64,000 nt of DNA from Corythucha ciliata. Taxonomy: Eukaryota > Arthropoda > Insecta > Hemiptera > Tingidae. The position numbers were made by a program, and so were the translations under genes. Positions 19,431 through 31,691 of the stretch are shown here, piece after piece. Each line of letters begins with the position of its first letter. The first letter of the stretch is position 1. The notes beneath the pieces are model-generated. The model did not search any database, was not told where the DNA came from, and saw only the letters and a program-made list of their open reading frames with translations. The DNA is taken from NCBI GenBank assembly GCA_038030265.1, contig CM075941.1, positions 39,742,164-39,806,163 of the forward strand. Reading direction: 5' to 3'.

Positions 19431-20811
19431 CACCCGTGACACAAGTTAAGCAACGACCCGCAGGACACAATAAGAATAGGGGCAGAGACCCGCATAGCCA
19501 GAAGAGGCAATATTATAACATTTAATAATTGAAATAAATAAAATAAATCAGTGCAAACGGTTTTGATAGATCGACTCGGGGGTATGTTCCTTCCAAGGGG
19601 GAAATATAAAGCTTCCTCAACTGTTGTTTTCGGTCATTTGCTAATAATTAAAGCCATCCATTAATATAATATAGATACCGTTAAATAGATTAAACGCATG
19701 AGTTTAGAGTAATGGAGGAGGGAGGTGATCTATTTCGCTTCAGATTTTTATTCATTAGTCATTCACCAACATTCTTGAGAAAAGTAAAAAGGGGCGAGGG
19801 GTTATTGGTATTGGGTACCTCCATTCAATTTGAATGCAGTAGGTATGATTAAGAGGGGTGGGATGACAAGTCGGAGAACGAGCGCGGTCGGTAGATTGAC
19901 CTTGCATAGTTCGAGCGGTTTTTCCCCCCTTTCATGCCTTTCTAATTATTTCTTATAACCCCCGCGAACGCCTCCAATAACAAAATGTGTCTACATCGCG
20001 AATTTCTGTGTTAGTACTTTCTCAATACGCATCTGATAATAAAGAATTTGTCTGATAATAAAGAACTTGCATTGAATTTTAATTAGTTTTATTTTCATCT
20101 CATTAGATTATTATATGGTTTTGTTTCAAAGTATTAGCGCGTCAATTGACAAACAATTGAGGGGAGGGGTATGGAAATAAATCAATGAACATAATAACTA
20201 TATTATTCCAGTTTTGTGTCTTTAATGGAAGGGGTTGGGGAGTCCTCGATGAGAGAGAGCTGAGAGAACGACCTTGACATTGAGTTTATTCGGTCCTTTT
20301 TTTTGTCTCACTTTTACAGAAAAAACTATGAACACGGTGAAGTGGAAGTGGACCGCGCTTGATATAAAAAAAAAAAAAATGCAGGGGTGGTGGCCGCCTC
20401 AGTTAGGTAGGGTATACGGAGGTTGTGCTGTATTGATGAAGAAGGGTAGAGGGTGAGTGACCTTCTATGCACTATGCCGCATGAGATTTCCCGCGAGCGG
20501 TTTTTTCCCGCTAGCGGTTTTTTCCCGCGCCCAGATTTTCCCCGCCACGCCACTCTATATTTTTATTGAGAGGCGATCTCAATATTTTGTTGCGCTTGTC
20601 AACGGAATTTTTAAAAATTAGCGGAAATTAAATAAGTAAAGGGGAGAATCTTAAGGTTTCGTTAATTAGTTTCAATTTTTGGAAAGGCTACTCCACCGCT
20701 CCACAGTCGAGAGCTAATGACGAAGTTTCACATTTTCCAAAAATATTTCAGTTGATTAGGCATATCAAGCATTCCATGTAAATAAATACTAATGTAAGAC
20801 CCTTCAGAAAT
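19431..20811. other. Non-coding stretch with small local repeats
   Basis: No gene is recognised. TCTGATAATAAAGAA is repeated at about 20031 and 20051. CCCGCGAGCGGTTTTTT / CCCGCTAGCGGTTTTTT / CCCGCGCCCAGATTTT form a short tandem motif at 20492-20540. The sequence is otherwise AT-rich. Confidence 0.4.
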
Positions 20812-23252
20812 ATTTGTATTTATTACAAAAGTTGGCACATTTGAAAACCCGCCAAAACGATCATTTTCCGCAACGTAAAATCTCTTGTATTATTACCTCG
20901 TATTGCATAGTCGCATCAAGTATACAACCAACCACTAAGAATCACTAAAGTTCGGAATATGACCGGTCCTGACCAGACCGGACCGAACAAATGCTGATTA
21001 CATATAAAGTGTGGTACCATTTTAAACTTGTACGATTTTTGTGAATTTTTTCACGTAATAAAAATGGGGGGTTATCAGTCAACTTCCTCTCCCTCACAAG
21101 GTAATTTTGGCCATTTTTTAAAATTAGGCTATTGACAAAAAGTTGGTGAAGGGCAACCTTTCTGTGTCTTTCTCGCAGAAATACATCCGGTCAAATTTTT
21201 TCACCGCAATCTGACCACTTTTTCCCCCCTTCACCCAGTTTTTTCACTTTCCGAAAAAGCAAAGTGAATCAACGTAGTACAAGATGCCTCTTGATCGGTG
21301 AACAGCGTATCTTTTGAAAAAATTCAAACGAAACCTTGAAAATCGTCTCCCAAATAGCCTTGAGACGTGGAATTCACAGCTGGAGGAACATGGAAGGCTC
21401 GGTCACCGGTCAAATGACCGAACGGTCACAAACCACAGCTATTTTGACCGGACGTCACCGAAATGGACCACAGCACCTACCTCGTATTGCATAGTCACGT
21501 CAAGTATACAACCAACCACTAAGAATCACCAAAGTTCGGAATATGACCGGTCCTGACCAGACCGGACCGAACCAATGCTGATTACATATAAAGTGTGGCA
21601 CCATTTTGAACTCGTACGATTTTTATGAATTTTTTCACGTCATAAAAATGGGGTGTTATCGGTCAACTTCCCCTCCCTCACGAGGAAATTTCGGCCATTT
21701 TTTAAAATTAGGCTATTGACAAAAAGTTGGTGAGGGGCAAGCTTTCTGTGTCTGTCTCGTGGAAATGCATCCGGTCAAATTTTTTCATCGCAATCTGACT
21801 ACTTTTTCCCCCCTTCACCCAGTTTTTTCACTTTCCGAAAAAGCAAAGTGAATCAACGTAGTACAAGATGCCTCTTGATCGGTGAACAGCGTATCTTTTG
21901 AAAAAATTCAAACGAAACCTTGAAAATCGTCTCCCAAATAGCCTTGAGACGTGGAATTCATAGCTGGAGGATAATCGAAGGCTCGGTCACCGTTGAAATG
22001 ACCGAACGGTCACAAACCACACTCCGTACTTTCATTCGTACGTAAAATTCAGAAAAAACGCTAATTTGTGGTTAAAACAGAGAAAACTCGTTAATTTTTT
22101 GCTACTATTCAATTAATTAGGCAACAAAACGCTAATTCGGGATAAAAATTAAGAAAATGCAATCCGAACCAGTCAAAACTGGCCTAATTTCCGTCGAAGT
22201 GGCCACGATGACACACGGACCTAGCACCGCGCAAACTTTTTTAACAATAGACAGCCGATTTTATGAAAATGCCGGAAATACACACGTGTAAGGGGCTACA
22301 TTGGTCCAATATGGATGCAATAATTTTACCGCGTGTATTTCGACGAGACAGTCACAGGGAGCTAGCCCATCATCATTTTTTTTTATTCAATAGATGAATT
22401 TTCAAAAATGGCAGAAGGCCATTCGTGAGGGAGGGATAGTTATCCAATAACCCGCCATTTTTCATGCGTGCAAAAAATTCCACAATTCACACGAGATCAA
22501 AATGGTGCCACACTTTATAACTCATCAGCATTGGTTCGGTCCGGTCCGGTCAGGGCAAATTCTTTTTTGGCTAAACTGCGAAGAGTAGAGTAGAGACGTT
22601 GTGAGCGTCAATGACTTATCGAGGAAAATCTTACCGAGGAAACCTAAAACCCCTAGCCTGGAAACTAAGCCATGACTGTGTCTTTTCCAACCTTAAAGCT
22701 TGCGTGAAAATTTTATCATTCGTCTGCGGGAAACACTGTCGTTTTGAAACTGCAAATTAAATCAGACTATCCAATTTTTCGGTAAATAGGTGTAGCTCCT
22801 GAATCCGGACAATGAGGAAGTTTCATGGGTCAGAACCCATTCAAAATTCTATTTTTTAAGGGTTATTTATATGTACTAAAATAGAGCATAAATCGTGATC
22901 CGTTCGTAAAATAACCGAACGGTTAATAAATACGCGATTTTTAAAGTTTTATGTCATTTCAAATACGCCAGCTAGCATGTTCATGTCATATTATGCGCCT
23001 TCCGAAAAAAAATCTCCTTTAACGTAGCTGTCGGAGAGCAGTTTGTTGTGTTTCTTTGCCTTATTTTCTAATAAAGCCCTCCAATAATAAAAGACCATCA
23101 GGGCGAGACCATGGAGGATAAACAGATGAGCTATTTAGAGGATTGAGAAGGACTGAGAATACAAGGGATATTACGTTGCGGAAAATGATCGTTTTGGCCG
23201 GATTTCAAACATGCCAACTTTTGTTAAGAAATAAAAAATATTTCTGAAGGGT
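20812..23252. mobile_element. 2.4-kb palindromic non-autonomous element with an internal tandem duplication
   Basis: The outer inverted arms are about 80 bp. The block at 20812-20890 (CCCTTCAGAAATATTTG to the AAAACGATCATTTTCCGCAA part) is inverted at 23170-23250. Inside, 20895-21475 is repeated directly at 21478-22022 with about 95% identity. An inverted, more diverged piece of the same unit (around the CGGTCCGGTC sequence) lies at 22380-22560. No transposase motif is visible. The arrangement is typical of a non-coding element grown by internal duplication. Confidence 0.65.
20895..22022 (+). repeat. Direct repeat of about 0.57 kb, two units
   Basis: TACCTCGTATTGCATAGTC begins both units (about 20895 and 21478). 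Both also contain CAGACCGGACCGAAC, AGTTGGTGA-G-GGCAA and GCCTCTTGATCGGTGAACAG. Copy 2 ends at CGGTCACAAACCACA near 22020. Confidence 0.8.
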
Positions 23253-23952
23253 TGAAGGGGTCGACCAGTAAAAATAAATGACAAAAATACATAAAAGTTC
23301 TCCAGAATTGTTCTATAGCCCGGCCAAAGATTGAAGAACATCGAATCTCCACCTAAGTTCTCACTGAGAGCTTCCCCTTACCCCTTCCATTGTAAAGCCG
23401 TTTACCTCCTAAAGTTTTGAAACTTCTTATCACTCGGGGATCGCGGTTCACTGATCTTTCTGACTACAACTGGTAGATGTTTTGATTTGTTAAATTTTGT
23501 CAAGAATCCTTATTTTTCGTGCTCAAATACTAAAATGTTTCACTTTTCCTTCGGTCTTTCGGCGGAAGGGTTGATATTTAAACGTACCGTGGAATTCATT
23601 GTTTGTGCAATTCCTTCCGAAGCTATGAGGCTGAGTTGCCGAAGTGAGTAAGCCAACATGATAATTATTTTCCTATTTATTTTACAATCTGCGCATCGTT
23701 ATCCTTGGTATGATTCCTATTTTTGGTTTTAGGACCGGAAGACCGTCCTTTGTCGAGACAAACCTTCTCAAAACGCGTCTTTAACCAGGAAAACTACAAC
23801 CCGATTGCTCGACAAATCTGTTGAAGCCTGCTTCGTTAAATTGAAACGTTCCTGGTCCGAGCGACGGAAAATAGCCACAAATCTCTACTTTTACATAGTT
23901 ATCTGTTGTTTTTTTGGTGAAACTATCGGGATTTCACGGAATTCTCAAGTAA
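23253..23952. other. Non-coding stretch including one copy of a 98-bp repeat end
   Basis: 23217-23315 recurs at 26996-27093. The rest (23316-23952) shows no recognised gene. Confidence 0.45.
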
Positions 23953-24091
23953 AGCCGGCTTCACATGTGATCTGAAAAAAGCTCAGCTTTGAGCTGTATC
24001 CAATGAAATAGAATTAATTCAAAGGCGGGCTGCTCTTTGATTGGCTACAGCTCAAAGCTTAAGCTGCCACAGCTCGCATGTGAAGGCGGCT
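23953..24091. mobile_element. 139-bp PIF/Harbinger-type MITE
   Basis: It starts AGCCGGCTTCACATGTGA and ends in the imperfect reverse complement (TCGCATGTGAAGGCGGCT). A TAA target duplication is at 23950-23952 and 24092-24094. TAA/TTA duplications and AGCC ends fit the PIF/Harbinger group; similar ends occur at 29850 and 62060. Confidence 0.75.
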
Positions 24092-24107
24092 TAAAAGTCT
24101 TATTAAG

Positions 24108-24234
24108 ACCCCCACACACGGGTTTCTTGTCTTTGACTCGAACTCGAAGCGTTTCAATGTCGAACACGAATGCAATTTACAGAAGCCCCTTTCGAGTTAG
24201 CGTCGAAAACAACACAAACTGTGTGTGGAGGGCC
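24108..24234. mobile_element. Short MITE with CCCCACACACGG ends
   Basis: The left end CCCCCACACACGGGTTT and right end AAACTGTGTGTGGAGGG are imperfect inverted repeats of about 30 bp. No coding sequence is present. The exact boundary and target duplication are unclear. Confidence 0.55.
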
Positions 24235-24907
24235 CTACATGTTTATTTGCCGTTCTAAAAAGTTATCTACTTGCCCGTGTGGTATCCATGTCTGACTGTT
24301 TTCTTTGTGAATACATGTTTGCATTTTTTACTTGACTGAATGTTTTCGTTGAAACTGACCAGACGCGGGCCAACAGTTTTGCTCATGGGGGGGGGGGGCA
24401 GCAAAATAAGTCCCTTTGCCACTTGGCAAACTTTAGCGTAGCCACAACCTAAAAACATTCGTCTTCAAGAAACAAGGGCCGGGTCTCCTACCTAACTCGA
24501 TTTTTGCCAGGTAAGATAAGGGCGAGCGCCAAGAGCGGGGTTCATAATGCACAGTCTACTCGGAGAACAATACAGCGATTTCCCTTTTCACCCACTTAAT
24601 CACTCCCACACACCGCCACCGATTATACTAAAAAGTAGGAACTTCACACCACCACAATCCAGATCGTTAGACCGACAAACCAAACAATTTGGCTCACGGT
24701 CTGATTCAAAACTAATCATAGGCATGTGACACTTTCAAAAACAAAAATCGCCATTTTTGACTCTCACAAACGCCAGATTTGCGGATTTTTGCTCTTCCAA
24801 ATCTTTTGGTGGATTTGTCTCGTTAAAATCGTAATTTCGGGAAATTTGCTTGTTCAAACTCCAAATTTCGTGGGTTTTGCTCTTTCAAAAACCTCTTGTA
24901 CTGAATT
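24235..24907. other. Non-coding stretch with degenerate short repeats
   Basis: A loose repeat of the type AAATTTCGTGGGTTTTGCTC, about 40 bp long, runs through 24750-24920. It is followed by the 3' end of the minus-strand transposase. No gene is recognised. Confidence 0.4.
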
Positions 24908-26146
24908 TCACTCTTTCAGAACCTTTATTACATAAAATTTATTTATATGACAAAGACCAACGTTCTTGATGGCTCCCCACACCAACTCAATCGGATTTAA
25001 GTCGGGGTGATAAGGAGGGAGACGCAGAGGTATGTGACCAAAAGATCGGATCAAGTCATCCACCACGAAGGATTTCTCGATGGGAACGTCTCTCACGAGT
25101 TCGAGAAGTTCTGCTTTCGTTGATGTTTCGCAGAATTCGATGCCATGCTGGGAAAGCTATTCGCGGCGGCGGCCAAAGGCTGCCGGAATTCGGCTTTTTG
25201 TTTCTTTCGAGGCAATGATAACTCGCGTTACCATGACACTGCCTGCCGGCACGTTGGGTAGGAAGCACGTACTGAGCCATTTCGAGAAATTCTCAGCATT
25301 CATGGACGTGTGATAGTCCCCTGAAGTACGGTGTATGGAGGTCCCCACCTCCATGAACAATAATAAGTCGATTGCCCTTGCCTGAAATATAAAATCACGA
25401 GAAACTATTTTCATGCTAAAGAAATGAAGAATCATCAGCTCACCTACTTTATGAGTAGCCCCCAATTCGTCCTCCGACTGCCAACAGGATGTAACGTTGT
25501 GGGCCTCTTGTACGTACGTTTCATCCAGGAAGACAATATTCTTGTTGGCCTCTCGATGTTTTTTTATCTCCCTCAGGTAGGAGACCCTACGGGCTGCAAT
25601 TTCTGGCCGCTCAATTAGAATTTTACGATTGGATTGACACTTCTTCCACCTAAACCCCAGGTGATGTAGGCGCTGCCGAATGTACTCTTTACCGCAGTCT
25701 ACAACGCCTTGCTCTAGTAACTCCTTATGGAGAAGCCTAATTGACGGGCACTGCTTTTAAACAGCATAAAACTCGCGAACTTTAAAACGAATGGCACTGT
25801 CAGTAAAAGAATCGAACTCGACCCGCTTCTTATGTGGAATGTTCTTCCTCGTAGGTGTGGTGAAAAGTGACCGACTCGTACTCGAGCCCTCTGAGGTCGA
25901 TCGTTCGGCTTCCTTCACGATGCGGAAAACAGAAGACCGGGAAACACCGGTCGCCTCAGCCACCAAACTGTTGATGTCGGGCTTAGGCTCTTCCTCTACC
26001 TTCTGCCGGGTAAAATACTGAAAAATGATTTGTTTTTTAATTTTATCTAGAAAATGGAATACAAGCTTGTTCGATTTACGGAGGACCTCATTCTGCATGT
26101 GGTCCACCGCTCGGATGTAAAGCCGTCCGCATCCCTTGTACAACAA
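24908..26146 (-). pseudogene. Tc1/mariner-superfamily transposase (minus strand), with an intron
   Basis: The frame at 26146-25757 gives an N-terminal helix-turn-helix (PDINSLVAEATGVSRSSVFR). After a stop at 25758 the reading continues EYIRQRLHHLGFRWKKCQ, IVFLDETYV (first catalytic Asp) and HNVTSCWQSEDELGATHK. A 62-bp intron (25443-25382, GTGAGC to TTTCAG) joins HKVG to KGNRLIIVHGG. Further on are SGDYHTSMNAENFSKWLST, the second-Asp block, and PYHPDLNPIELVWGAIKNVG (third acidic residue Glu). At the second Asp the DNA reads ATGGTAACGCG where ATGGATAAC would be expected. That is a one-base loss that removes the aspartate and shifts the frame near 25229-25233. Confidence 0.75.
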
Positions 26147-26995
26147 GCGAAGTACGGTGGAATTTATTATCCAGCCGTCGTAATTGAAGAAGGAAGTGAG
26201 TAATTCGTAACGTTCAAATCATAGAATAGAATAATTACCGTACTAACGTACAGAAGGGGCACTCTCAATAATTGTTGGGGGTATGTGACGCCAAATGGAT
26301 AGATTTCTTCTCGAGGGGGCTGTTATCATTGGGTCAGGTTATGTTAGGACACCCCTCCCTTCTTGGCAAGTCTAACTCCCTTTTCCTGAAGCCCATTATA
26401 AAATTTCGGGGTTTTCTTTACTTTTGCATTTTACTTTCCCAGCACTTTGGCTCCGAGCATAGTAAACTTGAATACTCGCTCGCTTTTCGTAGCCACAAAA
26501 TTGACAAAATGGCAAGAAAAAGCGAGGAAATAGGCGAGAAACAAAAACAATTTCGTAAAAATTCTCCAAGTACTTTCTGAAAATAAATGGTCGACGTCTA
26601 TTTAAAACAGCAGCAAACAAAAAAAATTGTGTTTTTATTAACATATGATCACTCAAGTTCGGTGTACACGATGCATTTTTCGAAGCATGTTTACATGCAT
26701 GAAGAATAAAAACATATGATCCCCGGTAGTGACCGGATGTCTTTTTAGAACAGGCAGGCTATCATGCTTCAAACAATGCATCGTGTGCACCGAGCTTAAC
26801 TACGGCCCCAGGGGGCCTGTTATGTATGATTTCAGTGTTCCTGTGATCCTGGGAATATCCTCTTTCACCCGTCCGCCCGAATTAAATCACATGTTGATGG
26901 GTGGGAGGACGGGTGGACATAGACAGGTGATAGTGACAGTTAAAGGTTATAGAACAGGCTCCCAGGTCTCATCAACCTGTCAATTGAGCAGGGCA
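26029..26995 (+). repeat. Segmental duplication, copy 1 (0.97 kb)
   Basis: This is nearly identical to 31692-32658, with only a handful of substitutions and single-base indels. It includes the 5' end of the minus-strand mariner-like gene and about 850 bp of non-coding flank. The right end abuts a 98-bp piece that also ends the palindromic element at 23217-23315. Confidence 0.9.
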
Positions 26996-27438
26996 CTTTT
27001 GTTAAGAAATAAAAAATATTTCTGAAGGGTTGAAGGGGTCGACCAGTAAAAATAAATGACAAAAATACATAAAAGTTCTCCAGAATTGTTCTAGATATAA
27101 ATGATCCCGCTGCCGCGGTGAGTGACAAGTGTCCTTGGGAAGGTGGTGACTGGGGAGGTGGTCACTTAGGGAATAGATTGTGCAGCTCTTCTCCCTTGAG
27201 CGGCTTCTTTGAACTATTTCCCTCGCGCCTTGCCTAAAAAAAAAAATACTGCTGAATATACTCAAACGGCAAAAAGCAAAAAACAATTTTCATAGTCCCT
27301 TTTTTTCTCCGTTTGGTTTCTTTTTCTTGCGTATAGTTCCGACATTATACCTTCTACCTTCATCCCTCTTGTTGGATGGATGTTTGAAGCGATTATTCAT
27401 ACTGCTCAGTGCCTAATCCATTTATTGTATTTTATAAC
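26996..27438. other. 98-bp repeat piece and non-coding sequence
   Basis: 26996-27093 equals 23217-23315. The remainder to 27438 shows no recognised gene. Confidence 0.5.
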
Positions 27439-27745
27439 GTCTCGTGTTCCATGCTGTTTTATTAACATTTTCATAATTTTTCGCGTGCTGTATTTGTGCC
27501 TACTGCCTAGTTTCATAAGTTTGTGCAGAAGTTTTCGCGAATTTGACTAAAGTGAGCCGTTCCGAGGAAGAGCCATCCAGCTCTTCGAACAATAACTTCG
27601 CGCGTTTCATTCCGTTTTATTTATATTTCCATAATTTTTAGCGTGCTGCATTTTTGCCTAGTTTCATAAGTTTGTGCAGAAGTTTTCGCGAATTTGACTA
27701 AAGTGAGCCGTTCCGAAGAAGAGCCGTTCAGCACTTCGAATTTGA
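27439..27745 (+). repeat. Tandem duplication of about 140 bp, two units
   Basis: TTTTATTxACATTTxCATAATTTTT, a CGTGCTG-ATTT block and TAGTTTCATAAGTTTGTGCA recur in two adjacent units. Each unit also has TTTTCGCGAATTTGACTAAA and GTGAGCCGTTCCGA (about 27460-27600 and 27620-27745). Confidence 0.75.
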
Positions 27746-29846
27746 CACCACTGTCAAGACACAAACTCGAATTTTACACATCTAAGGTAAGAAAATCTAC
27801 TTCATTATAATTAATGTTTCATTAAGTACTCAAGACCAAAGTATATAGCTGTTATTTCGCCTAATTAGCTATGGCCTTCCTTTGCCCATGTATACGATAC
27901 TCGCAGGGGGCATTGAAGCTTGTAGGCACCTCCTCCGTCCTACTGGTTATTTTACTCATTTGTGAATTAATACAATATTTAGAATAATACTATATTATTA
28001 TTCTGATTGCTCATTGGTAGCCAAAGGTGGATCCAGATTGGGTGGGGGGGTGGTGGTACTCGAATCATTTCACGGAAAATTTGACGATGGTGGTGGCAAG
28101 TGGAAGTGGGAGGGTTTTAGGATAATAGGGGCTGATTTGAATAAGTCGCTAAATGCCACTCATTTATCCCGAAAACTAAATCAAATGTAATACAATGAAC
28201 ATTCAAGGGGGGGGGGCAGGAGATGTCACGTGAAAAAATCGCTAAGTTTATCGCTTTTTTATTCGGCTCAGATAAATGAAACATAGGCCTGAAAATGCAT
28301 TTCTCATAAAAGTTGAAGAGATGAAGAGAGAGTTGGAGAGATGATAATAGGGAGTTTATTTTTTTTGAAGGGGGAGCTGCAGTGATGATTCCTCAACCCC
28401 CTCCTATCACCCCTCGTCTACTACTCGACATACTATTTCCTGCCTTATTTCTGCACCAATCCTGGTTTTTAAGACTTGATTAAATCTCAAGGGAATTCCT
28501 CATATGCAGTAGTATCACTTGTTCATTCAAATTTCGTCCCGGAAGTGACTTTACCCACCTTGAATTTTACTTTATAAAATTACTATTGCTTTTATGAATT
28601 TAATTTAAAATTCATAATCGAATGAAAGCACCAATGAAAGCATTTTTCCACATTTAGAGTAAACTCCAATAATGGTTGAACCCCGAAATGCGGCAACATG
28701 TCGAACCCCTGTCCTGTTGTAGTTCAACACCGTTATCTCATGTTAAAATTCGAAAAAGAAATTCTGAAAAATAATTTGAAGAAGAGGGATTGTAATAAAA
28801 ATTACGTGTGCTAAAGTTTTCAACAAAAATTTATTCCAGACAAAGATTTGGCTGCTTTCGCGGGGCGACCTCGTACTTTGAACAAAAAATGTTCACGGCC
28901 TTAAATCACAAATTTTGCAGTTCACTTCTTTTTATTTCGTCATTGATTTAGCTAACCTTTTCTGACTCTTGATAATTAGACGTACAAATACCTTTCTGCC
29001 GTGCGAATGAATTTTTTGTCGTGCGGGTTTTTTTACCTTGGATTTTCCATTTTAGCCGTTGCACTATCAGACGTGCGAACAACATTTTTTGGCTGTGGGA
29101 TTACCCTTTTTTGTCGTGCGAAATTTTCCGTTCATACAACCTTTTTTGACGGGCTAAAAACTTTTCCCCAATCCAATATATTTGTATCCTCGGTGACTTG
29201 TTAAAGTTTCTCCCATTTTTCAAGCGCCAGAAAATCAATCAATTATTCTAGTCCTAATCGTTCGTAACAACGAGTCTGTGTAACATTATACAATTTTTTG
29301 ATTTAGAATACCAACGAAACCCTCTCGAATAGCTGAGCGAGTTAAACGTTTCCCTATCAAATGAAGATCTCAAAAAAGTGTAAAAATATAAAAACACCAA
29401 ATCCTTTCCCATTGTTTCAAGAATTGTCCACGTATCCTTGTAATATACCTCAACTTATTAACCTTCATCCGGGCGCTCTTCCTTTTATAAAGCTATCGGG
29501 CGCCTATCTATGCCCATCTACTGCCTTCTCATTTTTTAATTGTTTTTCTCCACAAATTGCTCCAAATCATCATAATAAGAGATAAAAACGGTTTTGGGGG
29601 ATTTTAGGGGTGGTGGGGGGAATAGGTTGGTTGATTGGAATATTAGTTCCAACATTTTGCTTCTGTAGTGAACAAGTTAATAAATACGAAAATATAAATA
29701 GTAAAATTAATAAATATATTTCGGGAGTTTTAATTTCATGAGGGGGGTGTATTTCCGTGAACTTGCCGACGGAGTTGCGGCTGCTGTGTTTCAAATGGTT
29801 TGAAATTATTTTCTGCGTCAGGTGGATGAACGAGGGGGGCATCAGG
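27746..29846. other. 2.1 kb of non-coding sequence, nothing recognised
   Basis: AT-rich with G runs (28040, 28207). A loose TTTTTTGTCGTGCGA-type repeat lies at 28985-29150. No ORF with a recognisable motif and no clear mobile-element end were seen. Confidence 0.45.
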
Positions 29847-29849
29847 TAA

Positions 29850-30563
29850 AGCCGCGTCCACACTTGTAACAAACTGCCGCTCCGCTCCTCCGAACCGAAC
29901 AAATGGCGTGTTCGGGGCGGCGAAACTTCAAAGGAAATGTGTACGGTGGAGCGGAGCGGGCCCGCTCCATCAGTTGTCGGTTTTTCACTGCCGCATCAAA
30001 GGAATGTTCGATATTGGGATGATACAAGTGTGGACGGTGTGGTGTGGCTTGCCGTTCCGCTCAGCCGTTCATCACCCATTCTACCTACTTCGTATAGTGC
30101 ATTGCAAACTGACTGAGCCCGCGTTTTCTCGCATTTGTTTTTACGTGAAACGTCTTTATTTTTACTAGTCGTATGCTTTTGTGTCAGTGCGGATTTCATT
30201 AGAAGTTAAAAATCATTCGAATAGTCAATCAAGTATGGAGTGGGATAAGAAAGAATTAGTGGGGCCCGAGCTCATGGTGCAATTGAAATGTTTAAGTAAA
30301 AAGTTTAATTAACAATTAAAATTCAGAAATCCCGTCCGATTAACCACTGGAAAGAAACGGAACAAACTGGGTTGAACGACAAAAGAGACTGACCAAGAAG
30401 AGCGCTCCTCATCATTTCACTGCTCCTCCCGAGGAACGGAACGGGGAGCAGAGCGATGTTCGGTTCGGCAGAATGTTCACCCACTTTGTTCGAGCTTGCC
30501 GCTCCGCTCCTCCGCTCTGCTCCGGGAGCGGAGCGGCAGTTTGTTACAAGTGTGGACGCGGCT
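29850..30563. mobile_element. 714-bp PIF/Harbinger-type MITE
   Basis: It begins AGCCGCGTCCACACTTGTAA and ends in the reverse complement, with arms of at least 43 bp that include repeated GCTCCGCTCC motifs. The flanking TAA duplication is at 29847-29849 and 30564-30566. The centre has a short open stretch (30236-30320) without an assignable motif. End sequence and TAA duplication place it in the PIF/Harbinger group, like the coding element at 62060. Confidence 0.8.
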
Positions 30564-30638
30564 TAAGAGAATTGTAACCCCCCCCCCCCCCAAATAAACG
30601 ATCAGCCCGTTGTTCATAATTTCGTACAGCCTAAGGCC

Positions 30639-30758
30639 CTTTTTCACCAACGCCGATCAACAACAAAACGCGATTACAATTAATAGCATTTTGTATCAGA
30701 AATATTGTGGTTGCTATGGCAACTAATCGCGATCAATTCTAAACTTTGTTGGTGAAAA
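30639..30758. mobile_element. Short MITE with TTTTTCACCAAC ends
   Basis: CCCTTTTTCACCAACGCCG at the left is matched by GTTGGTGAAAACC at the right, with GATCAAC / GCGATCAATT also paired. Length about 120 bp, no coding sequence. It directly abuts the next MITE. Confidence 0.5.
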
Positions 30759-30933
30759 CCAAGGTGATTAAAATAAGAGGTGGGCTCACTTATGACGTAT
30801 CTGGGGTATTCTGACAGTTTTCACAAAATTTACAGATGAAGAATGGAGATGGTGTCCTGCTTCATTTTTATAAATAGTTAGAATACCCCAGGCACGTCAT
30901 AAGTGAGCCCACCTCTTATTTTAATCACCTTGG
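30759..30933. mobile_element. 175-bp MITE with 55-bp inverted arms
   Basis: CCAAGGTGATTAAAATAAGA, then the GGTGGGCTCACTTATGACGT block, is repeated in reverse at 30880-30933 with few mismatches. The loop is about 65 bp. No target duplication is clear. Confidence 0.7.
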
Positions 30934-31395
30934 GGTCTCAGGGGGACATGGGGCATGTCTTGCATCACATTTTCTATTAATACACTCCCTCTATTTCTTA
31001 TCTGTGCTCGCTGAATACAACAGTTCCCCCGGTTCGCCATAATATTCTGAAATGGTCTTTGGCTCGTTTGAAAGCTAATTTTATTGACCTTCCAGGAAAA
31101 ATAGTAGTTAGGCATTTTAAAGGTCAATTCAGCCCGTAAAAATAAGATTTTCCACAAAAAGGAACGTTTTGAACAAACTCCACATCCCCCCCCCCCCTGG
31201 TACAGAGAAGTACCAGGAATGGTGGAAATGAATTGCTCTGGAGCAGCATTATATTGAGAAAGGAAATGCTACAATGCTTTATCTTATACTAGACTAATGA
31301 AATCATAATATGACGCATGATGAGCATACTTTGCTCATGGATTCGAAAACGAGCGAACACAAAAAAAAATGTATAGTGCATGCTGGGTTTTCTTA
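30934..31395. other. Non-coding stretch, nothing recognised
   Basis: Contains a C run near 31190. No coding motif. Confidence 0.4.
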
Positions 31396-31535
31396 GGGAA
31401 TTTTCCATTTGCATAAAATTTAGCTCTGGAGCCGAGCATTTCCACCCGTCTGTTCCGTTACCATGTGATATAATTCAGAGAAAACGGGTGGAAATGCTTG
31501 GCTCCAAAGCTGAATTTTATGCAAATAGAAAACGT
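31396..31535. repeat. 140-bp palindrome
   Basis: The left arm 31396-31449 (CATTTGCATAAAATTTAGCT to TTTCCACCCGT) pairs with 31483-31535 with a few mismatches. The loop is about 33 bp. Probably a small foldback MITE. Confidence 0.65.
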
Positions 31536-31691
31536 CTTAAATCCTCATTTTCCCTTTTCATTAACTTTAAAACAGCAGTTAGTCATTCAAAAACAGTTAG
31601 TCATGTAGGGTGGTGGGGGGGGGTATGCACTACTGTGGGGGGGAGTGTAATGAAAGTCACGGCGTTTTTTCACTATTTTTTTTTGTTTTGT

